Positions 8,696 to 20,000 of a stretch of DNA of 64,000 nt are shown piece after piece. The notes under the pieces were generated by a model. The model was not told the origin of the DNA and did no database searches. It saw only the letters and a program-made list of their open reading frames with translations. Source of the DNA: Rhodohalobacter barkolensis (GTDB lineage: Bacteria; Bacteroidota; Rhodothermia; Balneolales; Balneolaceae). The stretch is taken from NCBI RefSeq assembly GCF_002834295.1, contig NZ_PISP01000001.1, positions 434,001 to 498,000 of the forward strand, written 5' to 3'. Position numbers and translations under genes: made by a program. Positions within the stretch are counted from its first letter, which is position 1. Each line of letters starts with the position of its first letter.

Positions 8696-9376
8696 ATGTC
8701 TCAAAGAGTTAAACTACATCCGGATGCGCCTCACAAGAAAAAAATATTTGAATTGACTGATGAACTCATCGATGGTTCAGTCATGGTCCTTCCCACCGAT
8801 AGTCAATATGCACTGATCTGCGACTACAAGAACAAAAAAGGCATAGATAGAATCAGGAAAATTCGACAACTGGATAAAAATGATCATCTGACAGTGATGT
8901 GCCATAGCCTGGAAAATGTTTCGATATTTGCACATCTGAGTGACGACAATTTTAAATTGATTAAAAGGCTGATACCCGGTCCTTACACATTCATCTTACC
9001 GGCAACACGTGAAGTTCCCCGACTGCTAACTCATCCTAAGAAAAGGACTGTTGGAATACGTGTGCCGGATCATTCCGTTTGTCTGGAATTGATACAAGAA
9101 CTGGGTCACCCGGTAATGGCGATTACTGCAAAACTGCCCAACGTAGAATTTGGAAGTCCGGAAGAAGGAAATAAAGAGATGTATCTCAACCGGTTCGATA
9201 AGGTTGTGGATGTGGTGGTAGACGATCAAATGGATGAACTATCGGACGAGGAAACCAGCATACTGGATTTGACCGGAGACGAACCTGTACTTCTGAGAGA
9301 AGGATTGGGCATGGAAAGATTAAGGGAAGCGATCGCTCTGGAAGGATTTACTCTCGATTTGCCGGAGACAGTATGA
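8696..9376 (+). CDS. YrdC/Sua5-superfamily protein, YciO-like
   Basis: A 226-residue member of the Sua5/YrdC/YciO fold, which in TsaC makes threonylcarbamoyl-AMP for tRNA t6A. Visible are the entry strand VMVLPTDSQYAL, KIRQLDKNDHLTVMC, PGPYTFILPAT and RTVGIRVPD. The segment after that reads MAITAKLPN, where true TsaC enzymes have a TSAN-type motif, so it fits the YciO branch, whose role is less clear. It overlaps the start of the phosphofructokinase gene by 4 bp (ATGA), so the two are translationally coupled. Confidence 0.8.
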   Translation: MSQRVKLHPDAPHKKKIFELTDELIDGSVMVLPTDSQYALICDYKNKKGIDRIRKIRQLDKNDHLTVMCHSLENVSIFAHLSDDNFKLIKRLIPGPYTFILPATREVPRLLTHPKKRTVGIRVPDHSVCLELIQELGHPVMAITAKLPNVEFGSPEEGNKEMYLNRFDKVVDVVVDDQMDELSDEETSILDLTGDEPVLLREGLGMERLREAIALEGFTLDLPETV

Positions 9377-10449
9377 GAATAGCAATCAATACGGGTGGCG
9401 GCGATGCGCCCGGACTGAATGCGGCAATTCGTTCTGCTACACTTTCTGCCATACGGCGGGGCTGGGAAGTTTTTGGGATTCGTAATGGCTATGGATCGCT
9501 CTACTCAGACGAACCATTTATTCCGCTGACCCGGCAACGTGTTCACGGAATTACTCTTCAAGGCGGCACCATTCTGGGTACGGCAAATCGGGGAAATCCA
9601 TTCGAGATGCCTTATCAGAAAAAAGATGGAAGCTGGGGTCTGGAAGATCGATCGGATGAAGCCGTTGAGGTTTTTGAATCTCACAATATTGACGCACTTG
9701 TAGCCATTGGCGGTGATGGATCCATGCGTATAGCCCATAAACTCACTCAAAAAGGAGTTCCTGTTGTTGGGGTCCCAAAAACGATAGATAACGACATCTG
9801 GGGATGTGAAGTAACTCTCGGGTTTGATACGGCCGTTACCACAGCAACGGAAGCCATTGATAAAATTACAACCACGGCAGAATCGCACCGCCGGATTATG
9901 GTTATAGAAGTGATGGGGCGCTATGCAGGATGGATTGCCCTTCACTCCGGACTTTCAGCGTCGGCAGACGTTATTTTGATACCGGAAATAGAGTTTTCAC
10001 TGGATTCCATTGCTCAAAAAATTATGGAGAAAGAAAAAAAGGGGGAGACCTATTCCATCGTTGTTGTGGCCGAGGGTGCTAAAGAAGTTGGAGGAGATCA
10101 CTTTGTAAAAGGTAAGGTGATAGGTCAGGCTGAGCAATTAGGAGGAGTTGGAGAATATCTCGAGAAGAAGTTATCTGAAATGACGGGGAAAGAGTCGCGC
10201 TCTCTGGTTTTAGGACACCTACAGCGAGGCGGGACACCCTCAACGAGTGACCGGCTTATTTCTCTTCGATTTGGAGCTGCCGCCATCCGATCATTAGCTG
10301 ATAAAGACTTTAATAAAATGATTGTGATGCAGCAGAATGAGATTCGAAGAATACCTCTTTCTGAAGTTGCCGATAAGATAAAACTTGTTCCATTGGATGG
10401 AGATACTATCCTAACGGCAAGAGAAATTGGAGTTTGTCTGGGGAATTGA
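9373..10449 (+). CDS. pfkA: 6-phosphofructokinase, probably ATP-dependent
   Basis: A 358-residue phosphofructokinase that phosphorylates fructose 6-phosphate in glycolysis. The N-terminus INTGGGDAPGLNA binds nucleotide, GGDGS lies at residues 113-117 and PKTIDND at 135-141 (with the catalytic aspartate), followed by MGRYAGWIAL and the fructose 6-phosphate loop. Gly116 is the residue typical of ATP users (Asp in PPi enzymes), while Lys136 is the residue more often seen in PPi enzymes; the Gly/Lys combination is known in group III and some actinobacterial ATP enzymes. Start codon overlaps the preceding stop; the ytxJ-like gene starts 3 bp after the stop. Confidence 0.9.
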   Translation: MRIAINTGGGDAPGLNAAIRSATLSAIRRGWEVFGIRNGYGSLYSDEPFIPLTRQRVHGITLQGGTILGTANRGNPFEMPYQKKDGSWGLEDRSDEAVEVFESHNIDALVAIGGDGSMRIAHKLTQKGVPVVGVPKTIDNDIWGCEVTLGFDTAVTTATEAIDKITTTAESHRRIMVIEVMGRYAGWIALHSGLSASADVILIPEIEFSLDSIAQKIMEKEKKGETYSIVVVAEGAKEVGGDHFVKGKVIGQAEQLGGVGEYLEKKLSEMTGKESRSLVLGHLQRGGTPSTSDRLISLRFGAAAIRSLADKDFNKMIVMQQNEIRRIPLSEVADKIKLVPLDGDTILTAREIGVCLGN

Positions 10450-10452
10450 GGT

Positions 10453-10842
10453 ATGAGCTTTTTAAGCGGATTAAGAGGAATGGTTAGTGGCAGAGCATCA
10501 CTTTCTGAAAAGTGGTTACAGCCGGAGGCAGAAGAGGATCTTGACAAAATGGTCGCAGCTAACTCCGGGAAACACGTGATCTATAAACACAGTTATAGCT
10601 GTGCAGTCTGTCTGTTTTCTAAACTGAAAGTAGAAGAAATCATGGATAAATATGATGATCGGGCATCATTTCATTTTGTTGATGTGTTGAAAAACAGGGC
10701 ACTCTCCCGAAAAATAGCCGACATGACAGGATTGAGACATGAATCTCCCCAAATTATCGTATTAAACGATGGAAAAGTTTTCTGGCATGAATCTCATTCA
10801 GGTATATCAAAAGAAGAGCTGGAAAAAGCAATTCTGTCCTGA
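10453..10842 (+). CDS. ytxJ: YtxJ/BrxC-like thioredoxin-fold redox protein
   Basis: A 129-residue small thioredoxin-fold protein resembling the bacillithiol-linked monothiol bacilliredoxin YtxJ (BrxC). The active site is HSYSCAVC, with Cys50 and Cys53; B. subtilis YtxJ has a single cysteine in a TCPIS motif, so this one has an added second cysteine. Downstream are the cis-proline region HESPQIIVLNDGKV and the terminal helix. Third gene of a tight operon with the YciO-like gene and phosphofructokinase. It implies a bacillithiol-type low-molecular-weight thiol, although no bsh biosynthesis gene is in the window. Confidence 0.8.
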   Translation: MSFLSGLRGMVSGRASLSEKWLQPEAEEDLDKMVAANSGKHVIYKHSYSCAVCLFSKLKVEEIMDKYDDRASFHFVDVLKNRALSRKIADMTGLRHESPQIIVLNDGKVFWHESHSGISKEELEKAILS

Positions 10843-10980
10843 AATTGACATCGAAAGGGGATACTTTAAAAATCAGACAGTACTGTTATTTAAAGTCGGG
10901 CAGTGTTTTGATTGATAAGATCAGCCCGACCTACAAACTGTTCATTAGTAAACAAAAAAACTTAAATCATTACATCCATT

Positions 10981-11307
10981 ATGGATCAGAAGAGAAAGCA
11001 ACCAAAAGGTAAATCGATTGAAATTGAGTTGAAAGATGATGAGGCAAACGGAACGTACTCAAATTTGGTAATGATTACGCACTCTCAATCTGAGTTTGTG
11101 TTTGATTTCATCTCCATGATGCCGGCTGTTCCAAAAGCTAAAGTCATGAAACGGATTATCATGACACCCGATCATGCCAAACGTCTTGCCAATGCGTTGA
11201 ACGAAAATATCAGAAAGTTCGAAGCTGAAAATGGCACGATCTCAACAGCTTCAAAAGACAAATTTGATATTCCATTTAATTACCGCGGTCCTAAACCTGA
11301 AGCGTAA
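10981..11307 (+). CDS. DUF3467 domain protein
   Basis: A 108-residue cytoplasmic protein of the DUF3467 family. The body shows NGTYSNLVMITHSQSEFVFDF followed by PKAKVMKRIIMTPDHAKRL and a terminal helix, the usual DUF3467 pattern. The function of the family is unknown to me. The 138-bp gap before it contains a GTCGGGC/GCCCGAC inverted repeat with a 22-nt loop (10895-10930). It converges with lptG, the two stops being 7 bp apart. Confidence 0.85.
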   Translation: MDQKRKQPKGKSIEIELKDDEANGTYSNLVMITHSQSEFVFDFISMMPAVPKAKVMKRIIMTPDHAKRLANALNENIRKFEAENGTISTASKDKFDIPFNYRGPKPEA

Positions 11308-11314
11308 ATACCGT

Positions 11315-12394
11315 CTATTTTTTAGCCATAATTAAGGCTATTAAACCAAGTATGAAGAAAAACAGATGAGGGAAAAAGGCGGTAAATTCGGGCGTTAGTG
11401 TACCTGCGGCTCCAAAGGGTTCAATCACTTTCATTAAAGTGAGGTAAATGAAGCTGAAGGAGAGTCCGGCTGCAATATAAAATCCCTTTCCGCCTTTTCG
11501 CCTTTCCGTGGCAATTGCAAACCCGATGATGCAGACCACAATGATGGAAATCGGGTAAGCCATTCGGCTGTATAGCTGAACTTGTGGAAGGGCAATGCCA
11601 CCGGCTCCAATCCTTTTTATTGATTCGATATATTCCAGCGCCTCTGGGTACGTAAGCTGATAAATATCTGATGTTCTCCGTGTTAAGTCTCTCGGGAGAA
11701 TATTCAGTTCAATCTCTTCATCTTCAGTATCAAACTCTTCGAATGCTACATCCCGGAAAACTCGATTTTGTGCACGGTCTGTTACCCATGTTGATGTGGA
11801 ATCGACCCAGCTTATTCTGTTGGCAGTAATAATTTTTTGAATCCGATCTTCTTCAAATTCAATAAAGGTAACTCTGTGACCGATATTGGCATTATGATCA
11901 TAGAAATTGATGTTTATAATAGTACTGTCAGAGTCCTGCCTGAATATCCCACCTCTGTCTATCCTGTCGCCGCTATTCGACATGTACTGCTGCTCGAAAG
12001 CAATTCGCTCTGCATTTGAGTTTGGAATAATAAATGCATCGAGATAGCTGACCGTTAATGCCACGGTTAAACCAAAGAAAAGATACGGCATGATGAGTCG
12101 GTAAAGACTGATACCGGAAGCTTTGATGGCTGTAATTTCAAGCCTCTCTGTCATCTGACCCGTTAAAACAAGACAAGCCACCAAAACGGCCACCGGAGAT
12201 ACAAGACGAGTCATCTCCGGGATATAGTTTAGATAGTATTGTCCCCAGATCTCAGCCATGTCTGCACCTTTATCTGCAAATTCATCACTGTTTTCTGAGA
12301 AATCAATCAGTACAAAGATGAGGATCAGCATCCCAAGCACAAATAGAGTGATGGTAAAAAGCCTCAGTAAAATATATCGGTCGAGCTTATTCAT
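11315..12394 (-). CDS. lptG: LptG, LPS export permease
   Basis: A 359-residue YjgP/YjgQ-family permease. It has the expected layout of three N-terminal helices, a periplasmic jelly-roll of about 170 residues, and three C-terminal helices ending at the conserved LIMAKK tail. With LptF and the LptB ATPase it extracts lipopolysaccharide from the inner membrane and passes it to the periplasmic bridge. It overlaps lptF by 8 bp, so the pair is co-translated. F/G assignment follows usual gene order and could be reversed. Confidence 0.85.
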   Translation of the reverse strand: MNKLDRYILLRLFTITLFVLGMLILIFVLIDFSENSDEFADKGADMAEIWGQYYLNYIPEMTRLVSPVAVLVACLVLTGQMTERLEITAIKASGISLYRLIMPYLFFGLTVALTVSYLDAFIIPNSNAERIAFEQQYMSNSGDRIDRGGIFRQDSDSTIININFYDHNANIGHRVTFIEFEEDRIQKIITANRISWVDSTSTWVTDRAQNRVFRDVAFEEFDTEDEEIELNILPRDLTRRTSDIYQLTYPEALEYIESIKRIGAGGIALPQVQLYSRMAYPISIIVVCIIGFAIATERRKGGKGFYIAAGLSFSFIYLTLMKVIEPFGAAGTLTPEFTAFFPHLFFFILGLIALIMAKK

Positions 12395-13802
12395 CTTTCT
12401 GAAATAAGTTTGTAATGCGTATGGAGGTACTTACGTGCAGAGTTAATATAATGCCGACTATCAGAAAGAAAATATTGATCCCCCACATTCCCCAAAACGG
12501 ACTGATTACCAGGCGGTCGGCCAATTTTTCACCTTGGATAATCGCGATAAAGTAGACCGTTAAAAGTCCGCCACTGATTAGTGCCGCAACTCCCAGGTTC
12601 CCTTTTCGTGTCAGCATGCCAATCGGTGCTCCCAGAAAAACAAAAACCACACACGCAAAAGGAATAGATAGTTTTTTGTGTACTTCTACTAAAAATTCAG
12701 CCACTCTGAAATCCCGCCAGCTAACATTTGACTTTAAATTATCCAGCTCGGAGTTGTAGCGGTCTATGGTATTGATCGCACGGTTTATGGCTCCAATTTG
12801 GGTGGCGGGATTAGGCAGGTCATTCAGAACAAGCAGATCAGACTGGTAAACTCTGAGGGTATCTTGTGTATCATCCCGAACTAAGTTGAGGGAACTCCCG
12901 GATTCTGAGTAGAATGGGGTTTGTTCGTTCTGACCGGTTGCATTTCTGAATTTGTCCCTTTCGCGATTCTGTTCGGTGCGCAGGGTATCCACTACGGCAA
13001 TCATGGCCTGAGCGCTCATGGTTCTGTCATTCCGGCTGCGCTGTTCGGGGTTTGACCGTGAAAAAGAGAGATCTGTCAGGTCAAAGCTCATTCGGTAGGT
13101 GTTGAAGTTGCTGCGTTCAAGAGTTTCCTCATTTCTGCGTTCACCGGGAATAAATCGCAGGGCAGAGCCATTGTACAGGTAGAGCGAAAGGGTATATTGG
13201 TCCGGACTTTCGAGCCATCCGCGTTCGGCGTTGATATACGCTCTTCTGCGGTTGTCGGATGCATCCTGAAAAACCCGTACATCATACAGTGAGTCTGTTT
13301 CACTGTCGATCTCTGTAATCAGAAAGGTGTACCCATCCAGGTCTTCATAAAAAATTCCTTCCTGTAGATCAAAAGCAGGTTTTTGCATTCGAATGTCGAG
13401 AAACAACGATCGTGCTTTGTGGTTCGATTCGGGCAAAATATAGTTGGAAAAGTAGCCCATCACACCAAACAGGACAAACCCGGTCAGAATCATGGGGATC
13501 ATGAGTTTGATGGGGTTGATTCCGGCCGCACGGATGGCGGTCAATTCATTCCACTCTGAAAATTTACCATACGCGATCAATGTAGACACCAGCACCGCCA
13601 TGGGAACGGCCAAAACGACCATGTATGCAAGATTGGTGAGGATTAACTCAGCAACGATAAAAAAGGGCAACCCTTTTCCAACAAGCTTATCTACATGCAG
13701 TATCAGAAACTGCATCAGAAGCAGAAACATGACTGTAAAAAAACAGAAAAGAAAAGGCCCAATATGTTTTCTAAAAAGTTCGGTCTGTACGCTGTTAAAC
13801 AT
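12387..13802 (-). CDS. lptF: LptF, LPS export permease
   Basis: A 471-residue YjgP/YjgQ-family permease that pairs with LptG. The N-terminus FRKHIGPFLFCFFTVMFLLL is the first transmembrane helix; the family segment ELTAIRAAGIN (coupling-helix region that contacts LptB) is intact. The periplasmic domain is longer than in E. coli LptF because of a charged, Gln/Asn/Ser-rich insertion (about residues 265-325), which is common in Bacteroidota-type homologues. First gene of the lptFG pair; sprA is transcribed divergently with a 242-bp shared promoter region. Confidence 0.85.
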   Translation of the reverse strand: MFNSVQTELFRKHIGPFLFCFFTVMFLLLMQFLILHVDKLVGKGLPFFIVAELILTNLAYMVVLAVPMAVLVSTLIAYGKFSEWNELTAIRAAGINPIKLMIPMILTGFVLFGVMGYFSNYILPESNHKARSLFLDIRMQKPAFDLQEGIFYEDLDGYTFLITEIDSETDSLYDVRVFQDASDNRRRAYINAERGWLESPDQYTLSLYLYNGSALRFIPGERRNEETLERSNFNTYRMSFDLTDLSFSRSNPEQRSRNDRTMSAQAMIAVVDTLRTEQNRERDKFRNATGQNEQTPFYSESGSSLNLVRDDTQDTLRVYQSDLLVLNDLPNPATQIGAINRAINTIDRYNSELDNLKSNVSWRDFRVAEFLVEVHKKLSIPFACVVFVFLGAPIGMLTRKGNLGVAALISGGLLTVYFIAIIQGEKLADRLVISPFWGMWGINIFFLIVGIILTLHVSTSIRITNLFQKDE

Positions 13803-14044
13803 GCCTTAATAGTACAGCTATTTTAACATTCATGAAAAGTGCTTTTCGAAAATCAATTCCTTTCAAAAGCTTCTATTTTTAAACATCTTTGCAGAGAGTT
13901 TATTATTCTTAGTCATTCTCATTTGAACCCCATTTAAAAGTAGATCCTATCGCAAAAACGTTACGACACTGATTGATTTGTTTTTTGTTTGAAATTCCGT
14001 AAAAATTAGCCGCATATCCGGCTTAACACCAGCAGTTTACAACA

Positions 14045-17000
14045 GTGCCAATTAAACGTTTCTTAATACTCTTTCCAATACTGGGATGGATGATGCATTT
14101 AGCTTCAGCGACAGAGGTATATGCTCAACAGACAGATCAGGAAGAAGGAGATATTGAGGAGAATGGTGAATTTCAAAATACGTTCAGGGGTATCAAAGGA
14201 GATCAGGTAGCCCCAATTTATTTTCAGCCCATCCCAAAACTCTACTTTATCACACTTCCGGCGGAAGAGATTTATATCGAAACCCGAAACGACGGCGGGT
14301 TTTATGTCGAAAAACGAATTGAAGGATATCGGTCCGGCTTTCCTGTTTCGGTATCATTTCCAAAATATGCCGACATGAACCGTGAACGGGTTAAACAGGA
14401 AAACTGGCAGCAGTTAATCCGAGAAACAAACCGACGGGATGAAACGCAGCGCGGTATTTTTGATATGAGTGTGGACATTCCGGGTGGCAGGGAATCTGCA
14501 TTCTCGTCTATTTTTGGAAGCCCGGAGGTGAATCTGAGAGTCAATGGAGTAGCCACCATGAATGTGGGTGCCTCTGTACAGCGATCTGAAGATCCCAGTT
14601 TACCGCCGGATCAGCAGACACGGATCGACCCTACTTTTGATCAAAGTCTTCAACTTAATATCCAGGGAAATATCGGTGATAAACTGACGATTCAAACCGA
14701 TTGGGATACCGAGAGGCAATTTGATTACCAAAACCGGTTGAGTATCTCCTACGAGGGATATGAGGATGAGATCATCAAGAGTATTGAGATGGGAAATGTG
14801 AACATGAACACCGGAAATTCACTGATTCGCGGCAGTGGTGCTCTGTTTGGAATTAAATCGGTTGCAGAATTAGGTTCATTTAGGCTTACGTCCATTATTT
14901 CTCAACAGGACGGTGAGAGCAATGTGGAAACCATTAGCGGTGGTTCGCAGGAACAGCCGATTCAGCTTCGTCCGGCCGATTACAGTGATGACCGGCACTT
15001 TTTCCTGGATTACTATACTCGTCAGGAATTTGAAAACAGTATGGCAAACCCTCAGCAGCTGTCTCAAACGCTTCAGATAGCCGATGTTGAGGTGTGGGTA
15101 CTGCGAGAAAATATACAGTCAGATGAGGGCGCTCGTCTCGCTGTAGCTTTAGCAGATTTGGGAGTTGTAAGAGACGGGACGGAAGGTTTTTTGCCACCGG
15201 AAAATGATCAGGATGTGTTTGATGCAGCACTTTTAGATCAATTTCGTGACCCGCAAACCGGAGTTTCTCCAGAGGATTTGGGAGTGACCGATTCAAGGAA
15301 TTTTGAAGAGGGATATTTTACACCGCTGGAAGAAGGCACGGATTACACCATCAATAAAATTTCAGGGTATATATCGCTTCGAAGGGGATTAGGGTCGAGA
15401 GAAGTGTTGGCAATTTCGTTCACCTATAGAGGAAGCAATAATGAAATAATTAATGTAGGTGAACTTAACCGAAGCGGTAACGACAGGATTTTCCTGAAAA
15501 TGCTGCGTCCGCAAAATGTATCGACAGATAGTGATCTTTTTAACCTGACTATGCGGAACATCTACTCATTAGGTGTGAGTGATATCAATCGGGAAAGCCT
15601 TGAGCTCGAGTTGGAATTTACGGAGCAAAATATTGCCCGCGACCGGCTGCCGGGAAGATCTGCAACGCTTCTGCAGGATTTGGGACTGGATCGGGTTGAC
15701 TCGCAGGGAGCTTTGGAACCCGATAACCAGCTTGATTTTGGCACAGGTACATTAGATCCTCAAAACGGATTGGTCATATTTCCATATCTGGAGCCATTCG
15801 GAAATCGTATCCGTGAGGTTCTGCAAGATTCTCCGGCTTCGGAAGAGGAGATTGAGAGATTATCCTATGATGAACTGTATGAAGAGAGAAACCGGAATGC
15901 ATCTCAAAGTTCAAAGAATGGATTTTATAGATTCAGCGGTACATCAAGGGGCGGACTGCAGGAGAACTATAACCTGGGATTTGCACTGGTTGAGGGGTCA
16001 GTCAGAGTTTATGCAAATGGTAATCAGCTTCAGGAGAATGTAGATTATCAGGTAGATTATTCATTTGGAAGCATTACCATCCTCAATGATCGATACACCG
16101 CACCGGGGCAGGATATTCGGATTGAATATGAGAATCAGGCGCTGACTTCCATTGAACAGAAGACATTCACCGGTCTGCGCGCAGAATACGACATCACCAA
16201 TAATTTCCAGGTTGGAGGCACTTTCTTTCGGTTCAACGAGCGGCCGCTGGATGATAAAATCCGAATCGGTGATGAGCCAATCAGTAACTCAGTGATTGGC
16301 CTGGATGCAAATGCTCGTTTCGATACTCCATTTTTAACGCGCGCAGTGGATTGGCTTCCTCTGATCCAGACCCGCGAAAACTCAGAGTTTGAATTCAGCG
16401 GCGAGTTTGCACAACTCAGGCCGGGAGTATCAGAAACCCGTGCTGTACGCCGGGCAATCCGTAATAATGAGTTGTTTGAAGATGAGGAGGAGGGATTGTC
16501 TTTCGTGGATGATTTTGAAGGATCAAATATTAAAATCAATCTTCTGAATGCGACAAGATGGAATTTGGCGGCAGCTCCGGCAGCTGTACCGGGGTATGAG
16601 CCGGATGAATCCATTTTTTTAGAAGAAGATTTCCCGGGAGCTCCGGTTTCTGACCAGCAATCGAGACTGGATCGTTCTGATCTGAGGTCGAAACTATCCT
16701 GGTACTCCATCCCCAGAAATATTTCGACAATTTTAGGAAATGTAGACTTTACGCCGGAATCTCAACCTGTTGAGGTTACCGATGTATTTCCCGGCAGGGA
16801 GACACAAAATCCACAAGAAGAGATTATCACAACACTGGATGTATTTTATGATCCAACTTCCCGGGGGCAGTATAACTACAACTCTGAACTGAGAACGTTA
16901 CTCGAAGATGAGCCGGAACGAACCTGGGGAGGAATGACGGCCGTGATACCCTCCGGACAGGAGGATTTTTCTCAAAACAATATTGAATTTCTGGAGTTTT

Positions 17001-20000
17001 GGGTTCAGCCGGTACTCGAAGACGGACAACCGGCACAAACAGGCACGATTGACGATTTTGACGGCAAAATATATATCGATGTAGGTTTGGTTACAGAAGA
17101 TGTAGTTCCAAACTCCAAGCTAAATACAGAGGATGGACTTGCTCTTAATCCCGAGACCTTGATTCTGGATAGCCAGATGAATCCAAGATCCGCTCTGCCA
17201 GCTAATCCTCCTCCGCCTGAAGGACAGTTTTCTAATGAGAACAGAGAGATCGAAGATGTTGGCCTCGATGGGATGCCAAATTCAGGTGGCGTCAATGGGC
17301 TGAATGAGCAGACGATATTTGAGGAATTTGTAGATCAGATGCGTGTGCAGTGGGGAGCCGGGAGTGAGGAATTTGAGCAAATTTCTTCCGACCCTTCAAA
17401 CGACGACTATATTTTCTACGGTGAGTCTCTGGTTCAGGATTTGCCGCTTCATGAACGATTTCACAGGATGCTCGGGCACGGTGATGGCAATACACCAATT
17501 GATCAAAGCGAAAGAAGAGCTTCTACCAACCGGCCTAATACGGAAGGCTTGGTTAATCCATCAACAGTAGCTCTGAACAACTCCTATTTTCAATACGAGG
17601 TAGAGTTGAATCCGGCCGATGAGAATAGGTTGGAAATCGGTTCACCGGGTACATATATCGTAGACCGGGTCCCGGGATCCCGTCAGCAAGATCGTTGGTA
17701 CCAGGTACGGATTCCACTCGATGAATTCAAGCGAACTGTGGGTGATATAAACGACTTTCAGAATATCACATACATTCGAATCTGGATGTCGGGTTACGAA
17801 CAACCCTTTACGCTGCGCTTTGCATCTCTGGAATTTGTTGGGAGTCAGTGGCGGCAGGATGAGAATATAAATTCCCAGAGTGACCCCAATGCGGATATTA
17901 AAATCAGTACGATAAATATTGAGGAGAATTCAAATCGGCGCCCCATTCCGTACCGGCAACCAAGGGGTGCAATTCGTGCACAAAATCGAGGTACGCAGCT
18001 GCAATCCCTGCAGAATGAACAGTCAATTGTTCTTCAAGGAGAAAATATTGGTCCGGGCTCTCTTCAGTTGGTTAAACGGGTATATCCCGGTGGGTTGAAC
18101 TTGCTCAACTACTCCAACATGCGAATGTTTGTACATGGGGAAGGATATGAGGAGAGAGGAGAGGCAGAACTGGTGATGCGCTTCGGCAACGACCTTGAAA
18201 ATAATTACTACGAATACAGGCAGCCAGTAACCCCATCGAACCCCAATTTCCCTTATCAGGAGTTTGATCCGGGCGGTAATCAGCTTATTGATGAAGAAGC
18301 TGAGCAGGTGTGGAGGTATGACGAAAACAGCATGAATATTGTGCTGTCGGCATTCAATCAATTGAAGCAGCTCAGGGATCAAGAGGGGGGCGGCTCACTA
18401 TCTGAAGTGTATGAGAGATCAGATATTCTGGAAGATGCTGTTCCCGGCGCAGTGGTTGCCATTAAAGGAAATCCATCTTTGGGCAGAGTGTCTGAGGTGG
18501 GTATGGGAATTAGAAATCCGTTCGATCCGGATAATCCGAGTGGCCCCGGTACGCCGATTTTGAATGCTGAACTTTGGCTGAATGAATTAAGGGTTTCAGG
18601 TTTTGATAATGAAACCGGTTGGGCCGCAAATGCAAAATCATCTCTGAAAATAGCTGACTTTGCCACGCTTAATGCAAATTTAATTCGGCAGACTCAAGGC
18701 TTTGGTTCACTGGATTCCCGTTTGGGACAAAGGAGAGTAAGTAACGAAATTGCGTATGACCTATCTACTACTGTCAATCTGGATAGCTTTATACCGGAGC
18801 GGTACGGCTGGAATATTCCGGTAAGCCTGTCGACAAGAAGATCAAATTCAGTTCCCAAATATTTACCGAATCAGGGAGATGTTCGCCTCACAGATTTTGA
18901 ACAGGCTGTTCGTTCCAGAACGGATTTAAATGAAGATGAGCAGGATCAACTCATTGAACAGCAGATCCGTGATGTTGAGACCTATTCCGAGAGCTATTCG
19001 GTAAACCTGTCGAACCTGTCCAAGCAAAATTCACAAAATTGGTTAGCTCGATACACTCTGGATAACACCACATTCAACTATGTATATAATACTACAGACG
19101 GCCGTACGCCGGAGTATTTATTTCAGGATAATTGGAATTATAACGCCTCTGTGAGGTATAATCATAACTTCAGGACTGCCAGATATGTCAGGCCCTTTAA
19201 TCTTCTCTCCAACATTCCGCTGGCCGGAACTCTGGCCGGTTTACAGCTGGGAATTACACCCACAAACTTCTCATCATCACTGAGTACCCGCCGTTCGTAT
19301 GAAGAGAGGAAGAGAAGAACGTTACAGAATCAGCAGGAGTTTGCCCTGCAGCAAACGCATAGCTTTACATATACCAGCAATCTGGGATTTGGTTATAATC
19401 TGACTCCTTCCGTATCAACCTCATTTCAGTCGCAAAGTATTTTTGACCTGGGCCGGGCTTCTATAAAAGACGCAGGATTAACCGGGGTAGACAGTGATGC
19501 ATTTGAAACTGAATCTTCATTTGATGTATTCCGTGATCTGATCTTTGATGACCTCTCTCCTCGCCGCAGCAGCTATTCGGAGAACTATACGGCAAGCTGG
19601 CAACCCCGATTGAGCCAAATATCAGTTCTGAATTGGTTGAACTATAATGCACGATATTCGGGCGGCTATCGGTGGGAAAATTCACCGTTCGGCTCCAATC
19701 AGGGATCTCGTGTATCCAATACATTCAGGCTCGACCATACCCTTAGAGTAAACACGGAGACACTGCTGAATAAAATTCCTTTTTATGAAAATGCAGTTGA
19801 AGCAGACAGGGATGAATCGCGCGAACGTGAAATCAGCAGAGACAGTGATGAGGAATCGGCAGGCTATACGTTTGGAGAACAGTTTAGCTATTACGCCAGA
19901 AAAACATTCCTGGCCGTGTTTAGCTTACGCAGCGCAGACATCAATTATAGCAGTTCAAAAACCGGTTCTCAGGCCGGTTATGACGGAGGTTCAAGCTTCT

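Noticed and set aside
10895-10930. GTCGGGC/GCCCGAC inverted repeat as a terminator
   Set aside because: The 22-nt loop and lack of a T-run make it unlikely to terminate transcription.
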